64,000 bases of DNA from Flavobacteriaceae bacterium (GCA_016744415.1 JADGEL010000004.1:62001-126000), one strand, 5' to 3'. Positions 8,586-18,021 are shown, numbered from the stretch's first letter. Notes: generated by a model not told the origin, from the sequence alone. Program-made: numbers and translations.

Positions 8586-9005
8586 ATGGCAACAAATAGA
8601 ACATTTACAATGCTTAAACCTGATTCAATTGAAAAAGGAAACATAGGCGCAATCTTAGAAAAAATAAACGCTTCTGGTTTTAGAATCGTTGCAATGAAAA
8701 TGACTCAAATGACAACTGCAGATGCTGAAGCATTTTATGCTGTTCATAACGAAAGACCTTTCTTTGGTGAGTTGGTAGAATATATGACTCGCGGACCAAT
8801 TGTGGCTGCAATCTTAGAAAAAGATAATGCTGTTGAAGACTTTAGAGCTTTAATTGGTGCTACTAATCCTGCAGATGCTGCTGAAGGAACACTTCGTAAA
8901 TTATATGCTGCATCTATGGGTGAAAATGCTGTTCACGGTAGTGATAGCGATGAGAATGCACAAATTGAGTCTAACTTCCATTTTTCTGGTAGAGAGCAAT
9001 TTTAA
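8586..9005 (+). CDS. ndk: Nucleoside diphosphate kinase
   Basis: A 139-aa protein colinear with bacterial Ndk. It begins [15 protein letters not shown], has [15 protein letters not shown], and carries the phosphate-accepting histidine H117 in NAVHGSDS. It transfers the gamma phosphate of ATP to other NDPs through phospho-His in the cytosol. A standard 14-bp-stem terminator follows at once, so the unit is monocistronic. Confidence 0.97.
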   Translation: MATNRTFTMLKPDSIEKGNIGAILEKINASGFRIVAMKMTQMTTADAEAFYAVHNERPFFGELVEYMTRGPIVAAILEKDNAVEDFRALIGATNPADAAEGTLRKLYAASMGENAVHGSDSDENAQIESNFHFSGREQF

Positions 9006-9024
9006 GCGAAACAAACTATTTTAT

Positions 9025-9063
9025 AAAAGCCGATTTACGAATTGTAAATCGGCTTTTTTTTAC
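9025..9063 (+). terminator. Rho-independent terminator after ndk
   Basis: A perfect 14-bp stem, AAAAGCCGATTTAC (9025-9038) with GTAAATCGGCTTTT (9044-9057), closes a 5-nt loop and runs into a T tract. It separates ndk from the metal-efflux locus. Confidence 0.93.
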
Positions 9064-9150
9064 CTTAATAAGTTAAATCTATCTTAAGATAACCAATTCT
9101 AATCTCTAATTATTTTAATTGACTAAATAAAATTCTATTTTTGTTTCCTA

Positions 9151-9543
9151 ATGAAAAAGTTTGTTGTTACCTATTTAGCGACTTTAATCTTATCACAAGG
9201 AATATTTGCAAATACTGATATTCTTTTTGAAACAAGTGAATTGATAGAAGATTATCAGCTTCACAAAGTAAAATATGGAGATAATTTGTCTACTTTTATC
9301 TCTAAACATTTTGGAGATTTAAAAGAGTCACACAAAAAGCAACATCAAAAAGAACATGAACAACACAAGCATCCTGTTCAAAATAATTCGGGCACCAATC
9401 AATTAGATTACACCTTATCAGCATCATTCTTTATAATGAAAAATGTAATTGAAATAAATTCTTCTACATCCAATTATCACTATTCTGATTTATTTTCAAC
9501 CTTCGAAAAAAGAAAGATTTTTCAACCTCCACGCATAGCATAG
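9151..9543 (+). CDS. Small exported His-rich protein preceding the RND efflux genes
   Basis: A 130-aa protein with a signal peptide (MKKFVVTYLATLILSQGIFA). A His/Lys/Glu-rich stretch lies at residues 62-78 (HKKQHQKEHEQHKHP) and the C-terminus reads FQPPRIA. It precedes the CzcA-type pump, separated by 145 bp. A -7 box TATTTTTG lies at 9136-9143, only 7 bp before the ATG, which would give an almost leaderless mRNA. A role as periplasmic metal-binding or sensing peptide is inferred from histidine content and position. The second His-rich small protein of the window (55424-55753) also ends in a Pro-Pro motif (RGPPFVLS). Confidence 0.7.
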   Translation: MKKFVVTYLATLILSQGIFANTDILFETSELIEDYQLHKVKYGDNLSTFISKHFGDLKESHKKQHQKEHEQHKHPVQNNSGTNQLDYTLSASFFIMKNVIEINSSTSNYHYSDLFSTFEKRKIFQPPRIA

Positions 9544-9562
9544 TTTATTTATTTGTTAAAAT

Positions 9563-9582
9563 AGTAACTATTAATCGTTACT
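9563..9582. promoter_or_regulatory. Inverted repeat AGTAAC-N8-GTTACT upstream of the efflux gene
   Basis: Perfect 6-bp arms with an 8-bp spacer lie 107 bp before the start of the RND-TolC fusion gene, in the gap after the His-rich peptide gene. It could be a regulator operator or an mRNA hairpin. There is no direct evidence for either. Confidence 0.3.
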
Positions 9583-9688
9583 TCTAAAAAAAGATTCATT
9601 TCAATTTTAACATCTATTACATTATTAAATTTTGATTTATCGGCTACCACCTTTATATCAATAAATTAATTTTATTTAAATAAAGACT

Positions 9689-12600
9689 ATGTTATCACAT
9701 ATTATAAAATTTAGTATTAAAAATAAATTCATTGTTTTTCTCTTCACGTCATTTATTGTAGGATTCGGAATTTATTCACTTACACAAATACCCATCGGTG
9801 CTGTACCCGATGTTACCAACAACCAAGTACAAGTAATTACAACTTCACAAAATTTATCAACACAAGATATTGAGCAGTTTATCACCTATCCGGTGGAGCT
9901 TGAAATGTCTAATCTACCTGGAGTAGTTGAAATACGATCAACCTCTAAATTCGGATTATCAGTCGTAACCATTGTTTTTGAAGAAAGTATGGGCACATAT
10001 TTACCCAGACAATTGATTGCTGAAAAATTGATTTCAGTTAGAGAGAATATCCCAGAAGGTTTTGGCTCACCAGAAATGGGTCCAATTACAACCGGATTAG
10101 GAGAGATTTATCAATACATACTAGATGTAGAAGAAGGATATAAGAACAAATACACCGCAACAGAACTAAGAACAATCCAAGACTGGATTGTTAAAAGACA
10201 GCTCTCTGGTATTAAGGGCGTTGTTGAAGTAAATACTTGGGGCGGGTTTCTAAAGCAATACGAAGTTGCTATAAATACTTCAAAATTAAATGCAATGAAT
10301 ATCACTACTTCTGATGTTTTTACAGCATTAGAAAAAAACAATAGTGTTGCGGGGGGTGGCTATATCGAAAAAACAAACCAAGCTTATTTTATTCGTGGAG
10401 AAGGGTTGATGACCTCTTTAGATGATATCAAAAATACGGTGGTTACTAACAGGAAAGGGATTCCAATTTACATCAAAGATATTGCAACTGTAGGTTATGG
10501 GTCAGCGATGCGATTTGGTGCAATTACTGCCAATGGTGAAGGTGAAAAAGTATTAGGACAGGTAATGATGCTAAAAGGAGGTAACTCTAAAAAAGTAATT
10601 GAAGCTGTTCATGAAAGGGTAAAGTCTATTGAAAAATCACTACCAAAAGGTGTATATATAAATGGCTTTTTAGACCGAAGTGAATTGATTGCAAAAACCA
10701 CATTTACTGTTTATGAAAACTTAATTCTAGGAAGTTTAATCGTAATTTTTGTGGTGGTATTATTATTAGGAAATTGGCGCTCAGGTTTAGTCGTTGCATC
10801 GGTAATACCATTAGCATTAATGTTTACACTTTCTATGATGTACATTTTTAATGTAGATGCAAACCTTATGAGTTTAGGTGCTATTGACTTTGGAATTATC
10901 ATTGACGGCGCCGTAATTATTGTAGAATTTGTTGCCTTTAAAATCACCTCAAAAAAGAAGAAGTTTTCATCTTTAAATAAAGGACAAGCGCAAGATATAA
11001 GAGATGATATTACTTTTGGGTCTGCTTCAAAAATGATGTCTTCAGCAATTTTTGGACAACTAATTATTCTGATTGTTTTTATCCCAATTTTAACCCTAGG
11101 AGGTATTGAAGGTAAAATGTTTAAGCCCATGGCAATGACCTTTAGTTTTGCTTTGATTGGGGCAATGATTTTTGGATTGACATACGTGCCAGCAATGGCA
11201 TCCTTAGTTATTAAGCCAACAAATCTTTCTGATAAAAATATTTCGGTTAAACTAATGCGATTTTTAACTAACATATATGAGCCTTCAATTCGATGGGCAT
11301 TAAAAAGTAAGCGATTGGTTATTGGTAGCGCCTTTGGAATATTACTTTTTACATTCTATTTATTTTCTACAATGGGTGCCGAATTTGTACCAACCTTAGA
11401 TGAAGGAGATTTTGTAATTCAACCCGTTCTAAAAACCGGAACATCACTTAAAAAAACAGTAGAAATTACTACAAAAATAGAACGAATCTTAAGAGATAAT
11501 TTCCCAGAAATAAAACAAGTGGTAAGTAGAATTGGTGCTGCTGAAGTACCTACAGACCCAATGTCTATGGAAGAAAGTGATGTTATCATTACCCTGATTC
11601 CAAAAAGCGAATGGACATCTGCAAAGACCAAAGATGAATTGGCAAATAAATTTAAAGAAGCATTAGAAATTATTCCTAACATGGAAGTTGAATTTTCCCA
11701 ACCAATAGAAATGCGCTTTAACGAATTGATTTCTGGAGTTCGCTCTGACATCGCTGTCAAAATATATGGCGAAGATTTAACACTTCTAAATTCTAAAGCA
11801 AATGAAATAAAAAGCGCAATAGAAAGTATTCAAGGTGCTGCTGATATCACGGTAGAAAAAACTGCTGGACTACCACAAATGAATGTTCACTTTAATAGAA
11901 GCAAAATTGCACGATATGGTCTAAATATTGCAGATTTAAATGAAATGATTTCCATGGGGTTTGCAGGACATGTTACAGGAAGTATTTTTGAAGGTGAGAA
12001 AAAATTCGATTTAGTTTTACGCTTGGACAAAACCAAACGTAAAAATATAATTGATTTAAAAAACTTATATGTCGATTTGCCTTCAGGCGGGAAAATTCCA
12101 TTGAGTGAGTTGGCGACTATTACACATAAAAAAGGAGCTGCAAAAATATCTAGAGATGACACTAAACGTAGAGTTGTTGTAGGTGTTAATGTTAGAGATA
12201 GAGATTTGCAATCAGTAGTTAATGATATCAAAAATATGATTGACGCTAAAGTTGACATCCCTCCAGGATATACCGTTACTTATGGAGGACAGTTTGAGAA
12301 TTTAGAATCGGCAAAAGCAAGATTATTGGTGGCGGTTCCAATCGCATTAATCTTAATATTTGTCTTGTTGTATTTCGCTTTTAAATCGACCAAAGAAGCG
12401 TTGATTATTTACACAGCAATTCCGTTTGCAGCAGTTGGGGGTGTTTTCTTTTTATGGATTCGTGATTTACCTTTTAGCATCTCAGCAGGTGTAGGATTTA
12501 TCGCCTTATTTGGAATTGCCGTATTGAACGGAATTGTCTTAATTGAAGAATTTAAAGAACTAAAAAAGAATGGAATGAAAACTGACGATGAACTAATTAT

Positions 12601-14023
12601 TTTCGGTGCAAAAAGCAGATTAAGAGCCGTATTATTGACAGCTTTGGCTGCTGCTTTAGGTTTTTTACCAATGGCTATTTCTAATGGAGCTGGAGCCGAA
12701 GTGCAACGCCCATTAGCAACGGTTGTAATAGGTGGGTTAATTACCTCTACCTTATTAACCCTTTTGGTTTTACCTGTGCTCTATTCTATTTTTGATAAAA
12801 AAAGAATACAAAAAAAGTTTCATCTTAAAAATAAAAAAGGAGCAATTATCACTATTCTAATTTTGACTTTTTCTGTTGGAATTAAGGCACAAAACACCTC
12901 ACTTACTTTAGATCAGTTAAAACAATTGGTTTATGAAAACAATGCGAATCTTAAAGCTTCTATCTTGGATGTTGAACGTACAAAAGAGTTTGCAAAATCA
13001 TCCGTAAATATAGAAAAAGCTCAATTATTTTATGAGCGAGAAGAAGATGCTATTGGTACAAACGTAGGCGTATTAAATTCATTTGGTATTGCTCAAAATT
13101 TTGCTTTCCCTACAGTTTATGGTGCAAATAAAAATGTAAACGAAGCGTCTATTGCCATTTCTGAAGCCAATAATAAAATTCTAAAAAGGCAACTTAGTCA
13201 AGAAATTACAGCTGCTTTTTATCAATATATTTATGCCAAAGAGAAGGAATTGGTATATACAAATTTAGATAGTTTATATCGCAAATTCTCTCATAATGCC
13301 AATCGAAAGTTTAAATTGGGAGCCTCTAATTATTTAGAAAAAATAACCGCTAAATCTAAGCAAAAGGAATTGTACATTCTATTTAACAAAGCAAAGGAAG
13401 ATGTACAATTAGCAATGATTGAAATTCAAAAAATAGTTCAGATAGAAGAAGGTTATATGATTGCCTTTTCAAACTTAGAAAAAATAGAATTGCAGAATAC
13501 GACAATTAAAAACAACCCTGAACTAACTTTTTTAGAAGCACAAAGCAACTTATATGATGCTAAAACACGATTAGAAAAGCAACAGTTTTTACCTGATATC
13601 GGTTTGCAATATAGCTACGGAGAAAATACTTTATTGTCTGGAAATATTAACACATTTCAGATAGGCCTAAAAGTTCCTTTGTTTTTTGGAGCACAAAAAA
13701 AGAAAGTTACAGCCTCTAAAATAAATCAAGAAATAGTTGAGCAAGAAAACATTCAACTAATATCTACCCTCACAGCAAAGTATAAAAAACTACATGTACA
13801 ATTAAAAAAAGAGAGTGAGTCATTGCTGTATTATGAAAGTGAAGGAAAAATATTATCACAAGAAATTATTAAAACTTCTAACTTAAGTTTTGAGCATGGA
13901 GAAATAGATTTCTTTCAATACATCATGAGCATAGAAAATGGGTATCAAATCATGCTCTCTTATTTAAATAACTTAAATGAATACAACCAAACGGTAATTC
14001 AAATAAACAACTTAACACTTTAA
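9689..14023 (+). CDS. CzcA/CusA-type heavy-metal RND efflux pump fused to a TolC-family outer-membrane protein
   Basis: One uninterrupted 1444-aa frame. Residues 1 to about 1040 are a complete HME-RND transporter: N-terminal TM helix, porter domains (VPDVTNNQVQV), and TM4 with D400, D406 and E413 in AIDFGIIIDGAVIIVEF. This is the proton-relay pattern of CzcA-like Zn/Co/Ni/Cd pumps, unlike CusA. The last TM ends in LLVLPVLYSIFDKKR. A short basic stretch and a hydrophobic segment (AIITILILTFSVGIKAQ, about 1050-1066) look like an embedded signal peptide. Residues about 1070-1444 are an outer-membrane efflux protein with two coiled-coil repeats (LTLDQLKQLVYENNANL). Fusions of this kind are recurrent in Bacteroidota. 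The adaptor gene follows 11 bp later. Confidence 0.92.
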   Translation: MLSHIIKFSIKNKFIVFLFTSFIVGFGIYSLTQIPIGAVPDVTNNQVQVITTSQNLSTQDIEQFITYPVELEMSNLPGVVEIRSTSKFGLSVVTIVFEESMGTYLPRQLIAEKLISVRENIPEGFGSPEMGPITTGLGEIYQYILDVEEGYKNKYTATELRTIQDWIVKRQLSGIKGVVEVNTWGGFLKQYEVAINTSKLNAMNITTSDVFTALEKNNSVAGGGYIEKTNQAYFIRGEGLMTSLDDIKNTVVTNRKGIPIYIKDIATVGYGSAMRFGAITANGEGEKVLGQVMMLKGGNSKKVIEAVHERVKSIEKSLPKGVYINGFLDRSELIAKTTFTVYENLILGSLIVIFVVVLLLGNWRSGLVVASVIPLALMFTLSMMYIFNVDANLMSLGAIDFGIIIDGAVIIVEFVAFKITSKKKKFSSLNKGQAQDIRDDITFGSASKMMSSAIFGQLIILIVFIPILTLGGIEGKMFKPMAMTFSFALIGAMIFGLTYVPAMASLVIKPTNLSDKNISVKLMRFLTNIYEPSIRWALKSKRLVIGSAFGILLFTFYLFSTMGAEFVPTLDEGDFVIQPVLKTGTSLKKTVEITTKIERILRDNFPEIKQVVSRIGAAEVPTDPMSMEESDVIITLIPKSEWTSAKTKDELANKFKEALEIIPNMEVEFSQPIEMRFNELISGVRSDIAVKIYGEDLTLLNSKANEIKSAIESIQGAADITVEKTAGLPQMNVHFNRSKIARYGLNIADLNEMISMGFAGHVTGSIFEGEKKFDLVLRLDKTKRKNIIDLKNLYVDLPSGGKIPLSELATITHKKGAAKISRDDTKRRVVVGVNVRDRDLQSVVNDIKNMIDAKVDIPPGYTVTYGGQFENLESAKARLLVAVPIALILIFVLLYFAFKSTKEALIIYTAIPFAAVGGVFFLWIRDLPFSISAGVGFIALFGIAVLNGIVLIEEFKELKKNGMKTDDELIIFGAKSRLRAVLLTALAAALGFLPMAISNGAGAEVQRPLATVVIGGLITSTLLTLLVLPVLYSIFDKKRIQKKFHLKNKKGAIITILILTFSVGIKAQNTSLTLDQLKQLVYENNANLKASILDVERTKEFAKSSVNIEKAQLFYEREEDAIGTNVGVLNSFGIAQNFAFPTVYGANKNVNEASIAISEANNKILKRQLSQEITAAFYQYIYAKEKELVYTNLDSLYRKFSHNANRKFKLGASNYLEKITAKSKQKELYILFNKAKEDVQLAMIEIQKIVQIEEGYMIAFSNLEKIELQNTTIKNNPELTFLEAQSNLYDAKTRLEKQQFLPDIGLQYSYGENTLLSGNINTFQIGLKVPLFFGAQKKKVTASKINQEIVEQENIQLISTLTAKYKKLHVQLKKESESLLYYESEGKILSQEIIKTSNLSFEHGEIDFFQYIMSIENGYQIMLSYLNNLNEYNQTVIQINNLTL

Positions 14024-14034
14024 AAGTTCTTAAA

Positions 14035-15201
14035 ATGAAAAATATAATATATATACTATTCACTTCAATTTTAGCTTTAAGCCTAAGTAATTGCAGTAAA
14101 ACATCAGAAAAAGCAGCTTCAAAAAATCAACAAATCGAAGCTAAAAATCATAATGACATAGAAGTGACAAAAGCTCAATTTGAAAGCAGCAGAATGGCAT
14201 TGAGTGGCATTACAGAACAATCATTCCCTTCAATCATAAAAACAACTGGAATGATTGACGCTCCGCCACAAAGCATAGAAATTATCAGTTCATTTTCAGG
14301 AGGCTTCATAAAAAAATCTACCTTATTAATTGGAGATAAAGTAAAAAAAGGGCAAGCTTTAGTAACTATCGAAAACCCCGATTTTATTGAATTACAACAG
14401 GAATATTTAGAAACAGTTGAGCAATTAACTTATTTAAAATCTGAATACGAACGACAAAAAGTGTTGTTTGATGAAAAAATAACTTCACAAAAAAACTATT
14501 TAAAAGCCGAAAGCGAATACAAAAGAAGCATAGCCAAAGCAAACGGATTACGAAAAAAATTGCAATTACTCAACATCAATCCACAGAACGTTGAACAGGG
14601 TAATATTACATCAATCATTACACTATACGCTTCAATTAGTGGAAGCATCACTCAAATAAATGTAAGTAAAGGTGTGTATGTTTCTCCTGCAGATACGATT
14701 ATGGAAATTATAAATACAGATCACATTCATATAGAATTGACCGCATTTGAAAAAGATTTAATGCAAATCAAAGAAGGACAAAAAATAAAATTTAAAATTC
14801 CTGAAGCCTCCAAATCTTTTTATGATGCTGAAGTTCATCTAGTAGGTACATCCATCGATGAAATTTCGCGAACTGCAAAAGTTCATGGACATTTACACGA
14901 TGACGAAAAAAATAATTTTGCTATCGGAATGTTTGTAGACGCTGAAATTGAAACGACTAGTAGCAACGTAACTGCGATACCAGAAAGTGCAATTGTTGAA
15001 AGTGGTGAAGAAACGGTAATTTTAAAATTAGAATCTTTTAAAAATGATATTTACACCTTTGAAACTATTGAAGTTAGTATAGGTAAAAAATACAATGGTT
15101 TTGTTGAAATAGTTTCAGAAAATCTAAAATCTACAGATAAAATTTTAACAAATGGAGCGTATGGATTGATTGGGTCTGAATCTGGAGGCCATAATCATTA
15201 G
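14035..15201 (+). CDS. CzcB/CusB-type periplasmic adaptor (membrane fusion) lipoprotein of heavy-metal RND efflux
   Basis: A 388-aa lipoprotein (LSLSNCSKTS). It has the usual order of beta-barrel and lipoyl half-motifs (GGFIKKSTLLIGDKVKKGQ), a coiled-coil hairpin at about 115-185 (EQLTYLKSEYERQKVLFDE), and the second lipoyl and beta-barrel half (ASISGSITQINVSKGVYV). A C-terminal SGGHNH could bind metal. It bridges the inner-membrane pump and the TolC part of the preceding fusion protein. Translation is probably coupled to the fusion gene 11 bp upstream, and a clear terminator follows. Confidence 0.93.
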   Translation: MKNIIYILFTSILALSLSNCSKTSEKAASKNQQIEAKNHNDIEVTKAQFESSRMALSGITEQSFPSIIKTTGMIDAPPQSIEIISSFSGGFIKKSTLLIGDKVKKGQALVTIENPDFIELQQEYLETVEQLTYLKSEYERQKVLFDEKITSQKNYLKAESEYKRSIAKANGLRKKLQLLNINPQNVEQGNITSIITLYASISGSITQINVSKGVYVSPADTIMEIINTDHIHIELTAFEKDLMQIKEGQKIKFKIPEASKSFYDAEVHLVGTSIDEISRTAKVHGHLHDDEKNNFAIGMFVDAEIETTSSNVTAIPESAIVESGEETVILKLESFKNDIYTFETIEVSIGKKYNGFVEIVSENLKSTDKILTNGAYGLIGSESGGHNH

Positions 15202-15230
15202 GCAACATATTTATATGTCAAATAAATATT

Positions 15231-15264
15231 AAACCGATTTGTAAAAAAGCAAATCGGTTTTTTA
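15231..15264 (+). terminator. Rho-independent terminator of the metal-efflux operon
   Basis: Perfect 11-bp stem AAACCGATTTG (15231-15241) / CAAATCGGTTT (15250-15260) with an 8-nt loop and a T tract. Confidence 0.92.
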
Positions 15265-15294
15265 TTGTTTAACACAGTTCTTTTTTTAAATTTG
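15265..15294 (+). promoter_or_regulatory. Bacteroidota-type promoter TTG-N19-TAAATTTG
   Basis: TTG at 15265-15267 and TAAATTTG at 15287-15294 are separated by 19 bp, the expected -33/-7 spacing. It fixes the downstream gene start at 15331, because the longer in-frame ORF from 15265 would begin inside the promoter. Confidence 0.75.
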
Positions 15295-15330
15295 TATTTC
15301 TCAAAAAATAAAATTTACTCTAGTAGACTA

Positions 15331-15702
15331 ATGAGTGTAAAAATAAAATTTCTAAAAAATGGAGTTATTGCCACCTTTAATGGCAATATTGAAGAGCATG
15401 AAATTAGAGATACTTTTATTGATATCATTGAAAAAGTGAGTATTAAAAAAATAACTTATTTTCTTTTTGATTTTACTCATATTACGTCTTACACCATTCC
15501 GCTAAACTATATGAATATTGTTAAAATGATTACTCATTTTTCTGTTTCATACAACGAAGACATTAAAGCAATAACCGTTGCAACACATCCCAATATTACA
15601 AGTGTAGTTCGTGAAATTGTTAAAAATCAAAAGGAATTAAAATGGGATTATTTTTTGTTTGATAAATTACTGGATGCGCAAAAACTAATTGATACTATCT
15701 AA
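15331..15702 (+). CDS. Hypothetical protein of about 123 aa, possibly STAS/SpoIIAA-like
   Basis: The start is the ATG at 15331 (MSVKIKFLKNG); the in-frame extension to a TTG at 15265 overlaps the terminator and promoter. The protein is soluble with alternating strands and helices: an N-terminal strand pair, a helix (EEHEIRDTFIDIIEKV), a buried strand FLFDFTH, then helix-strand repeats ending DKLLDAQKLIDTI. This pattern resembles STAS/SpoIIAA-like single-domain proteins, but no diagnostic residue proves it. It stands alone between the efflux terminator and the convergent DUF721 gene, with stops overlapping by 4 bp. Confidence 0.6.
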   Translation: MSVKIKFLKNGVIATFNGNIEEHEIRDTFIDIIEKVSIKKITYFLFDFTHITSYTIPLNYMNIVKMITHFSVSYNEDIKAITVATHPNITSVVREIVKNQKELKWDYFLFDKLLDAQKLIDTI

Positions 15703-15995
15703 ACCAACAACAGTTTTTTAACGATATCTTCTCCTAACTCTGTGTTTATCATAGCTACTATTTTTTCTTTGCCATAACTCAGCTCTTCTCTTAAAACTGA
15801 CGATTTAAGCTTTACAACCAATGTAGTATTTTGTAACTGAACACTATCTGTGTAAGACATTACTCCATTACCCATCAACTTTTCCCAAGCTTCGCGTACA
15901 TCCATCTTTTGGAGGCCCTTGCCCAAGTTGTTTTCTTTGATAACCGTTTTCATCAAATCTTTAATACTCTGATATTCATTTCCACGTCTAGCCAT
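15699..15995 (-). CDS. DUF721 family protein encoded after recF
   Basis: A 98-aa protein starting [21 protein letters not shown], with the DUF721 core VREAWEKLMGNGVMSYT and LVVKLKSSVLREEL. DUF721 proteins adjoin recF or dnaA in many bacteria and may bind nucleic acid; the function is unproven. Its start overlaps the recF stop by 1 bp, so it is translated with recF. Confidence 0.87.
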   Translation of the reverse strand: MARRGNEYQSIKDLMKTVIKENNLGKGLQKMDVREAWEKLMGNGVMSYTDSVQLQNTTLVVKLKSSVLREELSYGKEKIVAMINTELGEDIVKKLLLV

Positions 15996-17074
15996 TATAA
16001 CTTAAAAATTTGATAGGGTTGATTTGTCTTTTTCACCACCTCTTCAGTACGTTCAGGATGCGTGTCACTTATAAACAATTGCCCAAACTCATCTTGATTT
16101 ACCAAGTCTATAATTTGGGCTACTCGCAAATCATCTAATTTATCAAAAATATCATCGAGCAATAAGATAGGCTTTAGTTTTGATTGTTTTTTTATAAAGT
16201 CAAACTGTGCCAATTTCAATGCAATTAAATAGGATTTTTGTTGCCCCTGGCTACCAAACTTTTTTACAGAATATCCATCAATTTCAAACTGCAAATCATC
16301 TTTATGAATACCAACACTTGTATATTGCATCACCCTATCTTTTTCCAAATTTTGCGTAAGTAAATCTGTTAACGATCCTTCATCTAATTGTGTTTTGTAT
16401 TTCAAACTTACGTGTTCTCTAGCATTGGCAATCACTTTATATTGCGCTATAAAAATAGGAGTGAAAATTTCTAAAAATGCCTTTCTTTTTTGATAAATAA
16501 CTTTTCCGTATTCTTCTAACTGAGTATCATATACTTTTAAATTGAGTGCATCAAAGGTTCTATTTGCTGCAAAATATTTTAACAATGCATTTCGTTGAAC
16601 TAAGACTTTATTGTAATTGATAAGTGCTTTTAAATAAACTTTATCAGATTGAGAAATTACGCTGTCAATAAACTTTCTTCTTGTGTCACTTCCTTCAATT
16701 ATCAAATCTCTATCTGCAGGAGAAATAATCACCAAAGGCAAAAAACCTATATGGTCAGAGAATCTTTCATACTCCTTATCATTGCGCTTAATCACTTTCT
16801 TTTGCCCCCTTTTTAAACTGCAAATAACGGTTTCATTTCGGTCATTAATTTTGTAATTGCCCTCAACCATAAAAAAATCTTGCTGATGTCTTATATTCTG
16901 ACCTGCCACCGGGTTAAAGTAACTTTTACCAAAAGACAAATAATAAATGGCATCTAACACATTAGTTTTACCAACACCATTATCACCTACAAAACAATTT
17001 ATTTTATCTTGAAAATCAAAGCTTTTCGATTCAAAATTCTTAAAATTAAATAGGGTTAATTTTTGTAAATACAT
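15995..17074 (-). CDS. recF: DNA replication and repair protein RecF
   Basis: A 359-aa SMC-like ATPase. It has Walker [18 protein letters not shown] (residues 30-46), ABC-type signature [18 protein letters not shown] near 280, Walker [14 protein letters not shown] and the D-loop His region FISDTHPER. RecF loads RecO/RecR and RecA at single-strand gaps. Length and motif order match the family. The operon is recF-DUF721, divergent from the TPR gene. Confidence 0.96.
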   Translation of the reverse strand: MYLQKLTLFNFKNFESKSFDFQDKINCFVGDNGVGKTNVLDAIYYLSFGKSYFNPVAGQNIRHQQDFFMVEGNYKINDRNETVICSLKRGQKKVIKRNDKEYERFSDHIGFLPLVIISPADRDLIIEGSDTRRKFIDSVISQSDKVYLKALINYNKVLVQRNALLKYFAANRTFDALNLKVYDTQLEEYGKVIYQKRKAFLEIFTPIFIAQYKVIANAREHVSLKYKTQLDEGSLTDLLTQNLEKDRVMQYTSVGIHKDDLQFEIDGYSVKKFGSQGQQKSYLIALKLAQFDFIKKQSKLKPILLLDDIFDKLDDLRVAQIIDLVNQDEFGQLFISDTHPERTEEVVKKTNQPYQIFKL

Positions 17075-17157
17075 TGTTTTTGATACGTTCTAAAAAGGAA
17101 GTGCAAATTATTGAATTTTTTGCGATTATTGGGCTTTTAGTTTCCAATTAAAAATCA

Positions 17158-17165
17158 TACTTTTG
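17158..17165 (+). promoter_or_regulatory. Candidate -7 box TACTTTTG of the TPR protein gene
   Basis: An exact TAnnTTTG match 22 bp before the ATG at 17188. No exact TTG occurs at the -33 position. Confidence 0.5.
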
Positions 17166-17187
17166 CGCCTACAAATTTAATAAGAAA

Positions 17188-17955
17188 ATGGCAACATATA
17201 AAAAGAGCGGAAACAAAGAAAAAGGAACTGCACGTACTAAAAGAACGATTGAAGAGACAAGTACAACTGCTGAAGTATTTGATACTTTAGATGAAACTGC
17301 ATCAAAGTCGGAAGCTTGGGTAATCAACAACCAAAAAAATATTTTTATATTTTTAGGATTAATTGTTGCCGGAGTCTTAGCTTTTATGGGGTATCAAAAA
17401 TATGTTGAATCTCCAAATGAAAAAATTGCTGCTGACGAATTGGCTTTTCCTAAAGTTCATTTTCAACAAGCATCAGTTACAAATGTAGCTGCAGATTCAA
17501 TATATTTATTAGGATTAGATGGCGTAGATGGTAAATTTGGATTTGTTGATATCGCTGAGCAATATTCTGGTACAGATGCTGGAAACATGGCAAATTACTA
17601 CGCAGGTATTTCTTATTTAAAAATGAAAAACTATACAGAAGCTATCAGTTATTTAGAAAAATTCTCTTCGGATGATGAAGCTTTAGGCCCAATTGCAAAA
17701 GGAGCTATAGGTGATGCTTTTGCTGATTTAAATCAACCAGAAGACGCATTAAATTACTATGAGCAAGCTGCCAATTTAAGAGTAAATGATTTTACAACTC
17801 CTTTATTTTTATTCAAAGCTGGGAACACTGCTTTAGAATTAGGAAAATCTGACAAAGCATTAGGAATGTTTGAAAAGATTCAGAAATTATATCCAAATTC
17901 TGAGGAAGCTAAAAGCATTGATATCTATATTAACAAAGCAAAATACGCTGAGTAA
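17188..17955 (+). CDS. Membrane-anchored tetratricopeptide-repeat protein (YfgM-like)
   Basis: A 255-aa protein: a cytosolic Lys/Thr-rich N-terminus of about 50 residues, one TM segment (IFIFLGLIVAGVLAFMGYQKYV, about 53-73), then a periplasmic TPR region with at least three repeats (ANYYAGISYLKMKNYTEAIS, GDAFADLNQPEDALNYYEQA, GNTALELGKSDKALGMFEKI). This matches the YfgM/TPR_21 family, which associates with the Sec translocon and chaperones in E. coli. The following ribH gene is a common flavobacterial neighbour. Confidence 0.85.
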   Translation: MATYKKSGNKEKGTARTKRTIEETSTTAEVFDTLDETASKSEAWVINNQKNIFIFLGLIVAGVLAFMGYQKYVESPNEKIAADELAFPKVHFQQASVTNVAADSIYLLGLDGVDGKFGFVDIAEQYSGTDAGNMANYYAGISYLKMKNYTEAISYLEKFSSDDEALGPIAKGAIGDAFADLNQPEDALNYYEQAANLRVNDFTTPLFLFKAGNTALELGKSDKALGMFEKIQKLYPNSEEAKSIDIYINKAKYAE

Positions 17956-18021
17956 TATTTTTTTTGTTGATGGATTTTAAGAACTTACATCTAATAATCC
18001 AACAATCTAAAATACTTTTTT

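Noticed and set aside
10711-11274. 187-aa minus-strand frame inside the RND transporter gene
   Set aside because: It lies wholly opposite a conserved coding region with clear motifs; its protein is low-complexity hydrophobic and has no promoter or ribosome site.
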